Shown here in pieces: positions 53,489 to 60,580 of a stretch of DNA of 64,000 bases. The first letter of the stretch is position 1. The number at the start of each line of letters is the position of its first letter. Both the position numbers and the translations under genes were made by a program. A model generated the notes under the pieces. The model saw only the letters and a list, made by a program, of their open reading frames with translations. It did not search any database and was not told where the DNA came from. This stretch comes from Streptomyces sp. DSM 110735 (GTDB taxonomy: Bacteria > Actinomycetota > Actinomycetes > Streptomycetales > Streptomycetaceae): contig NZ_JACYHF010000002.1 in assembly GCF_016482685.1 (NCBI RefSeq), forward strand, positions 525,008-589,007, given 5' to 3'.

Positions 53489-54859
53489 TCACCTCCCGCT
53501 CTCCCTCTCCGCCGCGTCGGTCGCCCTCACCACCAGCGGCAGCGGGTCGGCCGGCTCCAGGTCCGGGTCGTCCACCCAGAAGGTCCGCACCCGGCCCGGC
53601 GCGGTGGAGAGCGGCGTCTCGAAGCGCACGGTGACCCGGCCGAGCCCGCTGCCCTGCACCCAGCCGGGCCCGTGCTCGGCGTGCCGCACGTCCTGGCCGG
53701 GCCGCCACTGCCGCTCCGGCGGCGCGGCAGGAGCGGCCGGGAGCGGCTCCGGCGCGGCTTCCTCGGGCGTCTCCGCCGCCAGTTCCCCCGCTGCCTGCGC
53801 GAACAGATCCTCCTGGGTGTAGTCGGCCAGTCCGGTGACGCCGACGCCGAGCAGCCGCACCCCGCCGGTGGTGTCGACCGACTCCAGGAGCCGCGCGGCT
53901 GCCTCCTTCACCACCGTCGGGTCGTCCGTGGGCCCGCGCAGCGTCTCGGAGCGGGTCAGCGTCGAGAAGTCGTACCGCCGCACCTTGAGCACGATGGTGC
54001 GGCCGGACAGTCCCGCGCCCCGCAGCCGCCGTACGCACCGGTCGGCGAGCCGCCGCACCTCAAGACCGATCCTCAGCCGGTCGTGGATGTCGACGTCGTA
54101 GGTGTCCTCGACGGAGACCGACTTGGCTTCGCGCTCGGCGACCACGGGACGGTCGTCTCGGGCCAGCGCCATCGCGTACAGCGCGTGTCCGTGGGCCTTG
54201 CCGAGCAGCCGGACCAGTTCGTCCTCGCCCGCCTCGGCCAGTTCGTCCACGGTGGTGATCCCGGCGCGGCGCAGATGGTCGCCGGTGGCGGGACCGACCC
54301 CGGGCAGAGTGCGCACCGGCATCGGTCCGAGGAGGGCGCGCTCGGTGCCGGGCTCTATGAGACACAGTCCGTCGGGCTTGGCGCGCTCGGAGGCGATCTT
54401 CGCGAGCATCTTGGAGGCGGCGAGCCCGACCGAGCCGGTGAGCCCGGTGACCTCCCGGATGTCGGCGCGCAGCCTGACCCCGGCCGCACGCGCCGAGGGC
54501 TCGTCCCAGGCCGTCCCCCCGGCCTCCAGGTCCACGAACGCCTCGTCCAGGCTCAGCGGCTCCACCAGCGGCGACAGCTCGCGCAGCAGCGCCATCACCT
54601 GCTCGCTGATCGCCCGGTAGACGGCGAAGCGAGGCGTGACGTACGCGGCGTTCGGCGCCCGTCTGCGCGCCTGCGCCGTCGGCATCGCCGAGTGCACCCC
54701 GAACACCCGCGCCTCGTACGACGCGGTCGCCACGACCCCGCGCGGTCCGAGACCGCCCACCACGACCGCCTTGCCGCGCAGGCTCGGCTTGGACGCCTGC
54801 TCCACCGAGGCGTAGAAGGCGTCCATGTCGAGATGGAGGATCGTCGGCGCGGCTCTCAC
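53489..54859 (-). CDS. dinB: DNA polymerase IV (DinB) with C-terminal extension
   Basis: A 456-residue Y-family translesion polymerase. Catalytic acidic residues sit in H-L-D-M-D-A-F-Y (about 9-16) and L-S-L-D-E-A-F (about 103-109). Finger, palm, thumb and little-finger regions follow. A clamp-binding motif Q-E-D-L-F is at 349-353. The last 75 residues form an extra domain with P-G-Q-D-V-R-H-A-E-H-G-P-G-W-V-Q-G-S-G (about 387-405), which resembles the UvrD/PcrA C-terminal tudor fold. GTG 54859 is preferred because the polymerase fold begins a few residues later. No LexA box was seen. Confidence 0.93.
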   Translation of the reverse strand: MRAAPTILHLDMDAFYASVEQASKPSLRGKAVVVGGLGPRGVVATASYEARVFGVHSAMPTAQARRRAPNAAYVTPRFAVYRAISEQVMALLRELSPLVEPLSLDEAFVDLEAGGTAWDEPSARAAGVRLRADIREVTGLTGSVGLAASKMLAKIASERAKPDGLCLIEPGTERALLGPMPVRTLPGVGPATGDHLRRAGITTVDELAEAGEDELVRLLGKAHGHALYAMALARDDRPVVAEREAKSVSVEDTYDVDIHDRLRIGLEVRRLADRCVRRLRGAGLSGRTIVLKVRRYDFSTLTRSETLRGPTDDPTVVKEAAARLLESVDTTGGVRLLGVGVTGLADYTQEDLFAQAAGELAAETPEEAAPEPLPAAPAAPPERQWRPGQDVRHAEHGPGWVQGSGLGRVTVRFETPLSTAPGRVRTFWVDDPDLEPADPLPLVVRATDAAERESGR

Positions 54860-54926
54860 ATGTCCGATGGTGCACCACACCACTGACAACGCCGGTCACC
54901 CGGCGCCGCGAGAACCCCCCGTGGGC

Positions 54927-55607
54927 TCAGACGGCCCGGTTGCGCCGTCTGGCCAGTTCGTCGGCGGGGTTGTGCCCGACCAGCGTCTCGCCGGTGTCGA
55001 CGCGCTCACCGTGCAGTTGGGACAGCGCGCTCTCCACGTCCCGCCACACCACGCCCACGGCGATGCCGAAGATGCCCTGGCCGCCCTGGAGCAGGGCGTG
55101 GACCTCGTCCGGGGAGGTGCACTCGTAGACCGTGGCGCCGTCGCTCATCAGCGTCATGCGCTCCAGGTCGCGGAAGCCGCGGTCCCTGAGGTGCTGCACC
55201 GCCGAACGGATGTTCTGCAGCGAGACACCGGTGTCCAGGAAACGCTTGACGATCTTGAGGACGACCACGTCCCGGAAGCTGTACAACCGCTGGGTGCCCG
55301 AGCCGTGGGCGGGCCGCACGCTCGGCTCCACCAGACCGGTGCGGGCCCAGTAGTCGAGCTGCCGATAGGTGATGCCGGCCGCAGCGCAGGCCGTGGGCCC
55401 GCGATAGCCGATCTCCTCGGACGCCGTCGCCGCCCCTTCGCCGTCCGGCACTGCCGTCGGCCGCTGCGAGGCGTGTTCCGCCGCGCCGCTGGGCTGGGGA
55501 TACCCCCCGCTCGGGCGGAGCCGCGAGCTTGGGGGAGGGTACGGACCGCTCGCCCCGAACCCGTTTCCGGGGGCGCCCCCAGCCGTACCGTCGCCGCTGG
55601 TTCTCAC
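54927..55607 (-). CDS. MerR family regulator (Rv1830 type)
   Basis: A 226-residue MerR-type protein. The first 70 residues are Gly/Ser/Pro-rich. The HTH begins G-Y-R-G-P-T-A-C-A-A-A-G-I-T-Y-R-Q-L-D-Y-W (about 76-96), followed by a long helical part. The gene order matches M. tuberculosis Rv1830. GTG 55607 has GGAGGT 4 bases upstream and a consensus promoter (55638-55666). Probably a regulator in the conserved cell-envelope/division cluster; targets here are unknown. Confidence 0.85.
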   Translation of the reverse strand: MRTSGDGTAGGAPGNGFGASGPYPPPSSRLRPSGGYPQPSGAAEHASQRPTAVPDGEGAATASEEIGYRGPTACAAAGITYRQLDYWARTGLVEPSVRPAHGSGTQRLYSFRDVVVLKIVKRFLDTGVSLQNIRSAVQHLRDRGFRDLERMTLMSDGATVYECTSPDEVHALLQGGQGIFGIAVGVVWRDVESALSQLHGERVDTGETLVGHNPADELARRRNRAV

Positions 55608-55637
55608 GCCGACCTCCGTCCTTGACCTGCCATCTCG

Positions 55638-55666
55638 ACGGTAGGCAGTCACCAGGGGTGCGTCAA
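55638..55666 (-). promoter_or_regulatory. Promoter of the MerR gene (TTGACG-17-TACCGT)
   Basis: On the minus strand TTGACG (55666-55661) and TACCGT (55643-55638) have a 17-base spacer, near consensus for a vegetative promoter, about 30 bases before GTG 55607. Confidence 0.7.
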
Positions 55667-55883
55667 CGATCGCCACACTCGGCACGCCGAGTGATAATCA
55701 CCCTGAGAGTGGTTTCTCGTGTCCCACCGCGGGGAAAGGCTAGCCGAATGCGCTCGCGGGGGGTCGTAGGACGCTCTCACGAGCCGTTGGCAATTGCCCG
55801 CCCGTGACACCGCTTCCCGCCGTGCGGCACGACGACACCGGGCGCCCCCGTGGCCGCCTGACCACGGGGTCCGCGCCGGTGCC

Positions 55884-56357
55884 TCACTGGCTGCTGGTGC
55901 CGAAGTCCTCGGGCGAGATCTGGTCGAGGAACTCGCGGAATTTCTCCACCTCGTCCTCCTGCTCGTCCGGGATGGCGATGCCCGCATCGTCGAGCACCCC
56001 GTCACTCCCGTAGATCGGCGTGCCGGTGCGCAGGGCCAGCGCTATGGCGTCGGAGGGACGCGCGCTCACCTCGACCCCGCTGGCGAACACCAGCTCCGCG
56101 TAGAAGACGCCCTCACGCAGATCCGTGATGCGCACTTCGGTCAGCTCCTGACCGACGGCCTCCAGCACGTCCTTGAACAGGTCGTGCGTCAGCGGCCGCG
56201 CGGGGGCCATGCCCTGCTGGGCGAAGGCGATCGCCGTCGCCTCCCCGGGCCCGATCCAGATGGGGAGGTAGCGGTCGCCTCCCACTTCGCGCAGGAGCAC
56301 GATCGGTTGGTTGGAGGGCATTTCGACCCGGACACCTACGACATCGAGCTCGTTCAC
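55884..56357 (-). CDS. DUF151 bifunctional nuclease family protein (Rv1829 type)
   Basis: A 157-residue protein of the DUF151 family (M-N-E-L-D-V-V-G-V-R-V-E start; L-P-I-W-I-G-P-G-E-A-T-A-I-A near residue 33; R-P-S-D-A-I-A-L-A near residue 100). Plant and Thermotoga relatives have been reported as nucleases. Position matches Rv1829. GTG 56357 is used. It lies 87 bases after the upstream MerR gene on the same strand. Confidence 0.88.
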   Translation of the reverse strand: MNELDVVGVRVEMPSNQPIVLLREVGGDRYLPIWIGPGEATAIAFAQQGMAPARPLTHDLFKDVLEAVGQELTEVRITDLREGVFYAELVFASGVEVSARPSDAIALALRTGTPIYGSDGVLDDAGIAIPDEQEDEVEKFREFLDQISPEDFGTSSQ

Positions 56358-56443
56358 ACAGCAACCCTAGGCCGTGCCCGGGACGTTTGGGTAGTCGGGC
56401 CGGGAACAGGTGGGCGATCCGGTCCCCCTTCGGGGGCCCCGGT

Positions 56444-57184
56444 TCAGGGCAGCCGGACCCCGAGCGCGGACTTCACCAGGGCCGCGTGCAGCTTCATGGT
56501 GAGCGCCGCCAGCTCCTTCGTACGCGCCTCGGCGAGGGCCCTGGTCTGCGGGTTGCGGTGACGCTTGAGCGGGGCGACCACCTGGTCCACCAGACCCGCC
56601 TCGCGTTCGGCCGCCGCCTTCATCACCCGCAGATGGCGCGGCTCGATCCCGAACCCGCCGAGTTCGGCCACGAGAGCCGCCACCGTGACGGCCTCGGCGT
56701 CGTAGACCCCGTCCGCCAGCGGAGCGATGAGCCCGTACGACTCCCACTCCCGCAGCTCGGCCTCGTCGATGTCGGCGGCCGCCAGCAGCTCGTCCCGGCC
56801 GATGCGCGCCACCGTGGGCACCTCGGACTGGTCGTCCGCCGCGTCCTCCGCGGAACGCTGGCGCCCCACGACGGGCAACTGGACCGCCTCGCCGCGCTCC
56901 ATGGCGTCCAGATGCTCGCGGATCACCTTCAGCGGCAGATAGTGGTCCCGCTGCATCCTCAGGATGTGACCCAGCCGCTCGACGTCCTCCGCACCGAACT
57001 TGCGGTACCCCGAGGGGGTCCGGCGCGGCTCGACGAGTCCCTCCGACTCCAGGAAACGAATCTTGGAGATGGTGACTTCGGGGAACTCGTCGCGCAGCAC
57101 GTTCAGCACGGTGCCGATGCTCATCGGTTCACGGTCCCTGGCGGCGGTACCGCTTCCGGCACCGCCGCTCGGTGTTTGAAGCAT
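56444..57184 (-). CDS. MerR family regulator, FtsR type (Rv1828 homologue)
   Basis: A 246-residue protein. The MerR winged HTH is at about 21-90 (I-S-K-I-R-F-L-E-S-E-G-L-V, R-T-P-S-G-Y-R-K-F). A second, helical domain of about 90 residues follows (about 130-235), as in Rv1828 and the corynebacterial FtsR that activates ftsZ. ATG 57184 has GGGAAGG 2-5 bases upstream. It follows the FHA gene by 43 bases, so probably the same operon. Confidence 0.88.
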   Translation of the reverse strand: MLQTPSGGAGSGTAARDREPMSIGTVLNVLRDEFPEVTISKIRFLESEGLVEPRRTPSGYRKFGAEDVERLGHILRMQRDHYLPLKVIREHLDAMERGEAVQLPVVGRQRSAEDAADDQSEVPTVARIGRDELLAAADIDEAELREWESYGLIAPLADGVYDAEAVTVAALVAELGGFGIEPRHLRVMKAAAEREAGLVDQVVAPLKRHRNPQTRALAEARTKELAALTMKLHAALVKSALGVRLP

Positions 57185-57227
57185 GGACCTTCCCTGTGGT
57201 TCACCCGGACGGGTGCCCGGGGGTAGG

Positions 57228-58037
57228 TCAGACGCCCTGCCGGCTCGCGTAGAAGACGAGCCGGTACTTGCCGATCTGCACCTCGTCACCGTTGGCCAGC
57301 GGGACCTCGTCGATCCGCTCACGGTTGACGTACGTGCCGTTCAGACTGCCCACGTCCGCCACGGTGAAGGAGCCGTCCGCAGCGCGCCGGAACTCCACGT
57401 GACGGCGCGAGACCGTCACGTCGTCCAGGAAGATGTCGCTCTGCGGATGACGGCCGGCCGTGGTCAGGTCACTGTCCAGCAGGAAGCGGCTGCCCGAGTT
57501 CGGACCCCGGCGCACCACCAGGAGGGCAGAGCCCGCCGGGAGCGCGTCGACCGCCGCCTGCGCCTCGGGCGACAGCATCGGGACCGCCGTCTGACCGGTC
57601 ATCTCGGCGTCGTACGCCTCAAGACCGGAGATGGAGATCGTCGACGTGGTCTCCGAGGCACGCTCGGGCGTCGCGCCCGGGCGCAGCGGCGCACCGCAGT
57701 TGGAACAGAAACGGGCGTTCTCCGCGTTGCGGTTCCCGCACCTGGAACACTCCAGGACCGACATGGACCCCCCGGGGGCGTTGGACGCGGACGGATCGGA
57801 GGCAAACCCTCCACCCGCACTTGAGGTTGACGGTTGCCCGAAACCTATGCCGCCGGACCGGGCAGGGTCAACGGACGCCGCGCCCTGGCCTCCCGAATTG
57901 CCACCGGCCGGACCAGCGACCTCGTCGCGGAACAGCGGACGGGGGCCTTCCTCTTCGGACTGTGCGCGATGACGGGCCGTCGCGTTGTCGCTGCCCTCTC
58001 GCGCGCTCTTGCCGAACAACTTCCCAAACAACTTCAC
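57228..58037 (-). CDS. FHA domain protein with zinc ribbon (GarA-like)
   Basis: A 269-residue protein: a basic amphipathic N-terminus (M-K-L-F-G-K-L-F-G-K), a low-complexity linker, a zinc ribbon (Cys97, Cys100, Cys111, Cys114), the motif E-T-T-S-T (129-133) and a C-terminal FHA domain (173-265) with G-R-H (195-197), S-R-R-H (210-213) and L-N-G-T (232-235). E-T-T-S matches the PknB/PknG phosphorylation motif of mycobacterial GarA, which switches FHA-mediated inhibition of central metabolism. GTG 58037 has AAGGGGAA 8 bases upstream. The zinc ribbon is not present in mycobacterial GarA. Confidence 0.9.
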   Translation of the reverse strand: MKLFGKLFGKSAREGSDNATARHRAQSEEEGPRPLFRDEVAGPAGGNSGGQGAASVDPARSGGIGFGQPSTSSAGGGFASDPSASNAPGGSMSVLECSRCGNRNAENARFCSNCGAPLRPGATPERASETTSTISISGLEAYDAEMTGQTAVPMLSPEAQAAVDALPAGSALLVVRRGPNSGSRFLLDSDLTTAGRHPQSDIFLDDVTVSRRHVEFRRAADGSFTVADVGSLNGTYVNRERIDEVPLANGDEVQIGKYRLVFYASRQGV

Positions 58038-58227
58038 GGGCGATTCCCCTTGACCGAAACAGACCCGCCCGTGGGGCAGGACGAACCCTGATTGCCGACA
58101 CCGGCCGATCCGGACATCTTCACAACGTCCGTATCCACCAGACAGTTTCCACCACGCACCACCCCTTCGGTGCGCCGACCCCCCGCAACCTCATGCCCCT
58201 GCCGGACTCGGCCCATGCACCACCGGT

Positions 58228-59199
58228 TCACCGGGAGGACGACCGAGCGTAGTCAGGCTGCTTCGCCTGCCGCAAGGCATCCACGACGATCTTGTTCGAC
58301 CGCTCGACACTCACCGTGGCCTGCTCCTTCTCGAAGGTCTGCACCACGCCTCCAGGGATGTTCAGCGCCGGCTCCAGGTCCTGCGGCTTCCCGATGACCT
58401 TGAAACGATACGGCGCGGCGATCTTGTTCCCGTCGACGCTGACCGTCTTGCCCGAGTCGGTGAGATAGGTGTTCGCCACCACGCGAACCCCGTTGATCTG
58501 GATCGCCTCCGCACCGGCGGCGCGCAGTTCCTGGATCGCGTCGAGCAGCATGTCGGACTCGACCGTCCCCTTCGCGTCGTCGATCGTCATGGTGATGCCG
58601 GGTCCCTGAGCCGCCACCGTGCCCGCGAGTATGCCGAGTTGCTTCTCCTTCTCGGCGGTCTGCTTACGGGCCTCGGCCGCCTGGTCGGAACTGCTCTGCA
58701 ACTCCTCCCGCTGCTTCTCGAGACCTTGCTTCTCGTCCTCAAGACGCTGTGTGCGGTCGTCCAGTTCATCGAGGATGCGGACGAGATCCTCCTGGCGCGC
58801 GCCACGCAGCGCGCTGTCGCTGTCGCTGTTCGACGCCACCTGGATGGCGAGGCCGAAACCGAGCCCGAACAGCAGCAGGGCGACGATGAATTGGGCCCGG
58901 GTCAGCCGCGGCGGCCACAGTCCCGCGGCAAGCCGCTGACGTCCGGTGAGCCGGGGCTCGGCGGCTTCGGACTCCGGCTCGGCCGTGCCGCCGGGCTCGG
59001 GGGTCGGCTCCGGCTCGGGCACCGGGGCTGCCTGCGGCGCGGGGTCGCGCGGGAGTTGGGGCCGGATTCGGGGCTGAGGGTGGGGCTGGGGCTGGGGCTG
59101 CTTCGGCGCGGGCGGCTCGGGTCGGCGCTCCGACGCCGGTACCTCGTCGGGCAGTTCCTTGCGCAGCGGGTTCTCCGGCCGCTCGTCCTGGTCACTCAT
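58228..59199 (-). CDS. DUF881 protein with Pro/Gln-rich N-terminus (Rv1825 type)
   Basis: A 323-residue protein. Residues 1-85 are Pro/Gln/Glu-rich, then one transmembrane segment (about 103-121), a coiled coil (about 135-185, E-K-Q-G-L-E-K-Q-R) and the DUF881 domain. The function of DUF881 is not known; the conserved neighbourhood points to the cell envelope. ATG 59199 has a weak ribosome site and follows the small basic protein gene by 5 bases, so translation is probably coupled. Confidence 0.88.
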   Translation of the reverse strand: MSDQDERPENPLRKELPDEVPASERRPEPPAPKQPQPQPHPQPRIRPQLPRDPAPQAAPVPEPEPTPEPGGTAEPESEAAEPRLTGRQRLAAGLWPPRLTRAQFIVALLLFGLGFGLAIQVASNSDSDSALRGARQEDLVRILDELDDRTQRLEDEKQGLEKQREELQSSSDQAAEARKQTAEKEKQLGILAGTVAAQGPGITMTIDDAKGTVESDMLLDAIQELRAAGAEAIQINGVRVVANTYLTDSGKTVSVDGNKIAAPYRFKVIGKPQDLEPALNIPGGVVQTFEKEQATVSVERSNKIVVDALRQAKQPDYARSSSR

Positions 59200-59204
59200 C
59201 GCGC

Positions 59205-59537
59205 TCACGCCCGGAAGACGTGCCGACGGATGGCGGCGGCGTTGGAGAAGATGCGGATGCCGAGGACGACCACGACACCGGTCGACAACTGCGCGCCCAC
59301 GCCCAGCTTGTCGCCCAGGAACACGATCAGGGCGGCCACGACCACGTTCGACAGGAACGAGACCACGAAGACCTTGTCGTCGAAGATGCCGTCGAGCATG
59401 GCCCGCAGACCGCCGAACACGGCGTCCAGCGCCGCCACGACGGCGATGGGCAGATAAGGCTCGACGACCGCCGGAACCTCGGGCCGGACCAACAGGCCGG
59501 CCACGACTCCCACGACGAGGCCCAGTACGGCGATCAC
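59205..59537 (-). CDS. Small basic membrane protein, DUF1290 (Rv1824 type)
   Basis: A 110-residue protein with three or four hydrophobic segments (V-L-G-L-V-V-G-V-V-A-G; L-P-I-A-V-V-A-A-L-D; V-S-F-L-S-N-V-V-V-A-A-L-I-V-F) and a basic end (R-R-H-V-F-R). It is the DUF1290 small basic protein that lies between two DUF881 genes in actinobacteria. GTG 59537 overlaps the previous stop by four bases. Confidence 0.9.
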   Translation of the reverse strand: MIAVLGLVVGVVAGLLVRPEVPAVVEPYLPIAVVAALDAVFGGLRAMLDGIFDDKVFVVSFLSNVVVAALIVFLGDKLGVGAQLSTGVVVVLGIRIFSNAAAIRRHVFRA

Positions 59538-60439
59538 GATGTGCCCTTCTCAGTCTTCTCGGCATTCGGTTGTGCTGTGCGTACGATCACACTGGGTGCG
59601 GACGGCAGCCGGACGTCCTTCTCCGCGGAGAGGGAGACACGGATGCCGAAGTTGTCCTTCAGGGCGTGGAGATACAGCCCGTCGGCGGTGTTCTGGAACC
59701 GGGTGGCCATCCGCTGCCCGTCCCCCACCGCGAGCACCGTGTACGGCGGCACCAGCGGCCTGTTGTCGACCAGTATCGCGTCGCCCGCGTTCCTGATCGC
59801 GGACAGCGCGGTCAGCCGCTGCCCGTTGATGGAGACGGCCTCGGCGCCGGACTCCCACAGCCCGTTGACCACGCGCTGCATGTCCCGGTCGCGCACCCGA
59901 CCCGTGTCGGAGAACCCGGAAGCCTCCCGCGGGTTGGTGGCGTCTCCCCCGGCGCTCGCCTCCTTGGCGTCGTTCACCACGAGCCGCACCCCGGGCCCGT
60001 GCACCGCCGTGGCACCCGACAGGATGCCCATCAGGTCCGCCTGACCGCCCCCGGTCGTCTTGAGCGCGGCCCGCTGGCGCGCGCTCACGTCGTCCCGCAG
60101 TCGGTCCACGCCGCTCTCCAGGCGGTCGGCGGCGTTGTTCTCGCGGTCGATGCGGTCGATCAGCTCCTGGCGCTCCTTGGCCACCCCCGGCGCCGCCACA
60201 CGCGCCTGAGCCGCCCCCACGGTCACCACGAGCGCCGCGAGGACCAGTCCCCCGGCGAGACCGAGCTTGGCCCGCAGCGTCTTCGGCAGCCCGCGCTCGC
60301 CGCCGGACTCCTTGCGGGCGGCGGCCTCGGCGTATCCGTCGTCGAGGCTGTGGTCCATGACGTTGGTGATCAACGACATGGAGGCGTCCGGACGACTCGG
60401 CCGCGTGGGGCTGCTCCGAACGGGGGGTTGCTGCGGCAT
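59534..60439 (-). CDS. DUF881 protein (Rv1823 type)
   Basis: A 301-residue paralogue of the other DUF881 protein: a cytoplasmic N-terminus, one transmembrane segment (about 55-75), a coiled region (R-Q-E-L-I-D-R-I-D-R-E) and the DUF881 domain (G-P-G-V-R-L-V-V-N-D-A-K). ATG 60439 is preferred; ATG 60448 is 3 codons upstream. GACTAT (60454-60449) is a possible -10. It is the first gene of the DUF881-DUF1290-DUF881 group, overlapping the next by four bases. Confidence 0.88.
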   Translation of the reverse strand: MPQQPPVRSSPTRPSRPDASMSLITNVMDHSLDDGYAEAAARKESGGERGLPKTLRAKLGLAGGLVLAALVVTVGAAQARVAAPGVAKERQELIDRIDRENNAADRLESGVDRLRDDVSARQRAALKTTGGGQADLMGILSGATAVHGPGVRLVVNDAKEASAGGDATNPREASGFSDTGRVRDRDMQRVVNGLWESGAEAVSINGQRLTALSAIRNAGDAILVDNRPLVPPYTVLAVGDGQRMATRFQNTADGLYLHALKDNFGIRVSLSAEKDVRLPSAPSVIVRTAQPNAEKTEKGTS

Positions 60440-60580
60440 GTCGCACATAGTCCCATGCCGCGAACGGTGCTTTCGAACGGCCCCACCCCCGCGCCCGGAC
60501 CCCCGCCGGGGCGGAAGCGGACACACGACCGCGGGCCGTCGCCGGTGTGGCGACGGCCCGCGAATCTCCCTCTTACCGGA

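Noticed and set aside
53489..54900. LexA-controlled SOS promoter for DNA polymerase IV
   Set aside because: No recognisable SOS box was found upstream of the start.
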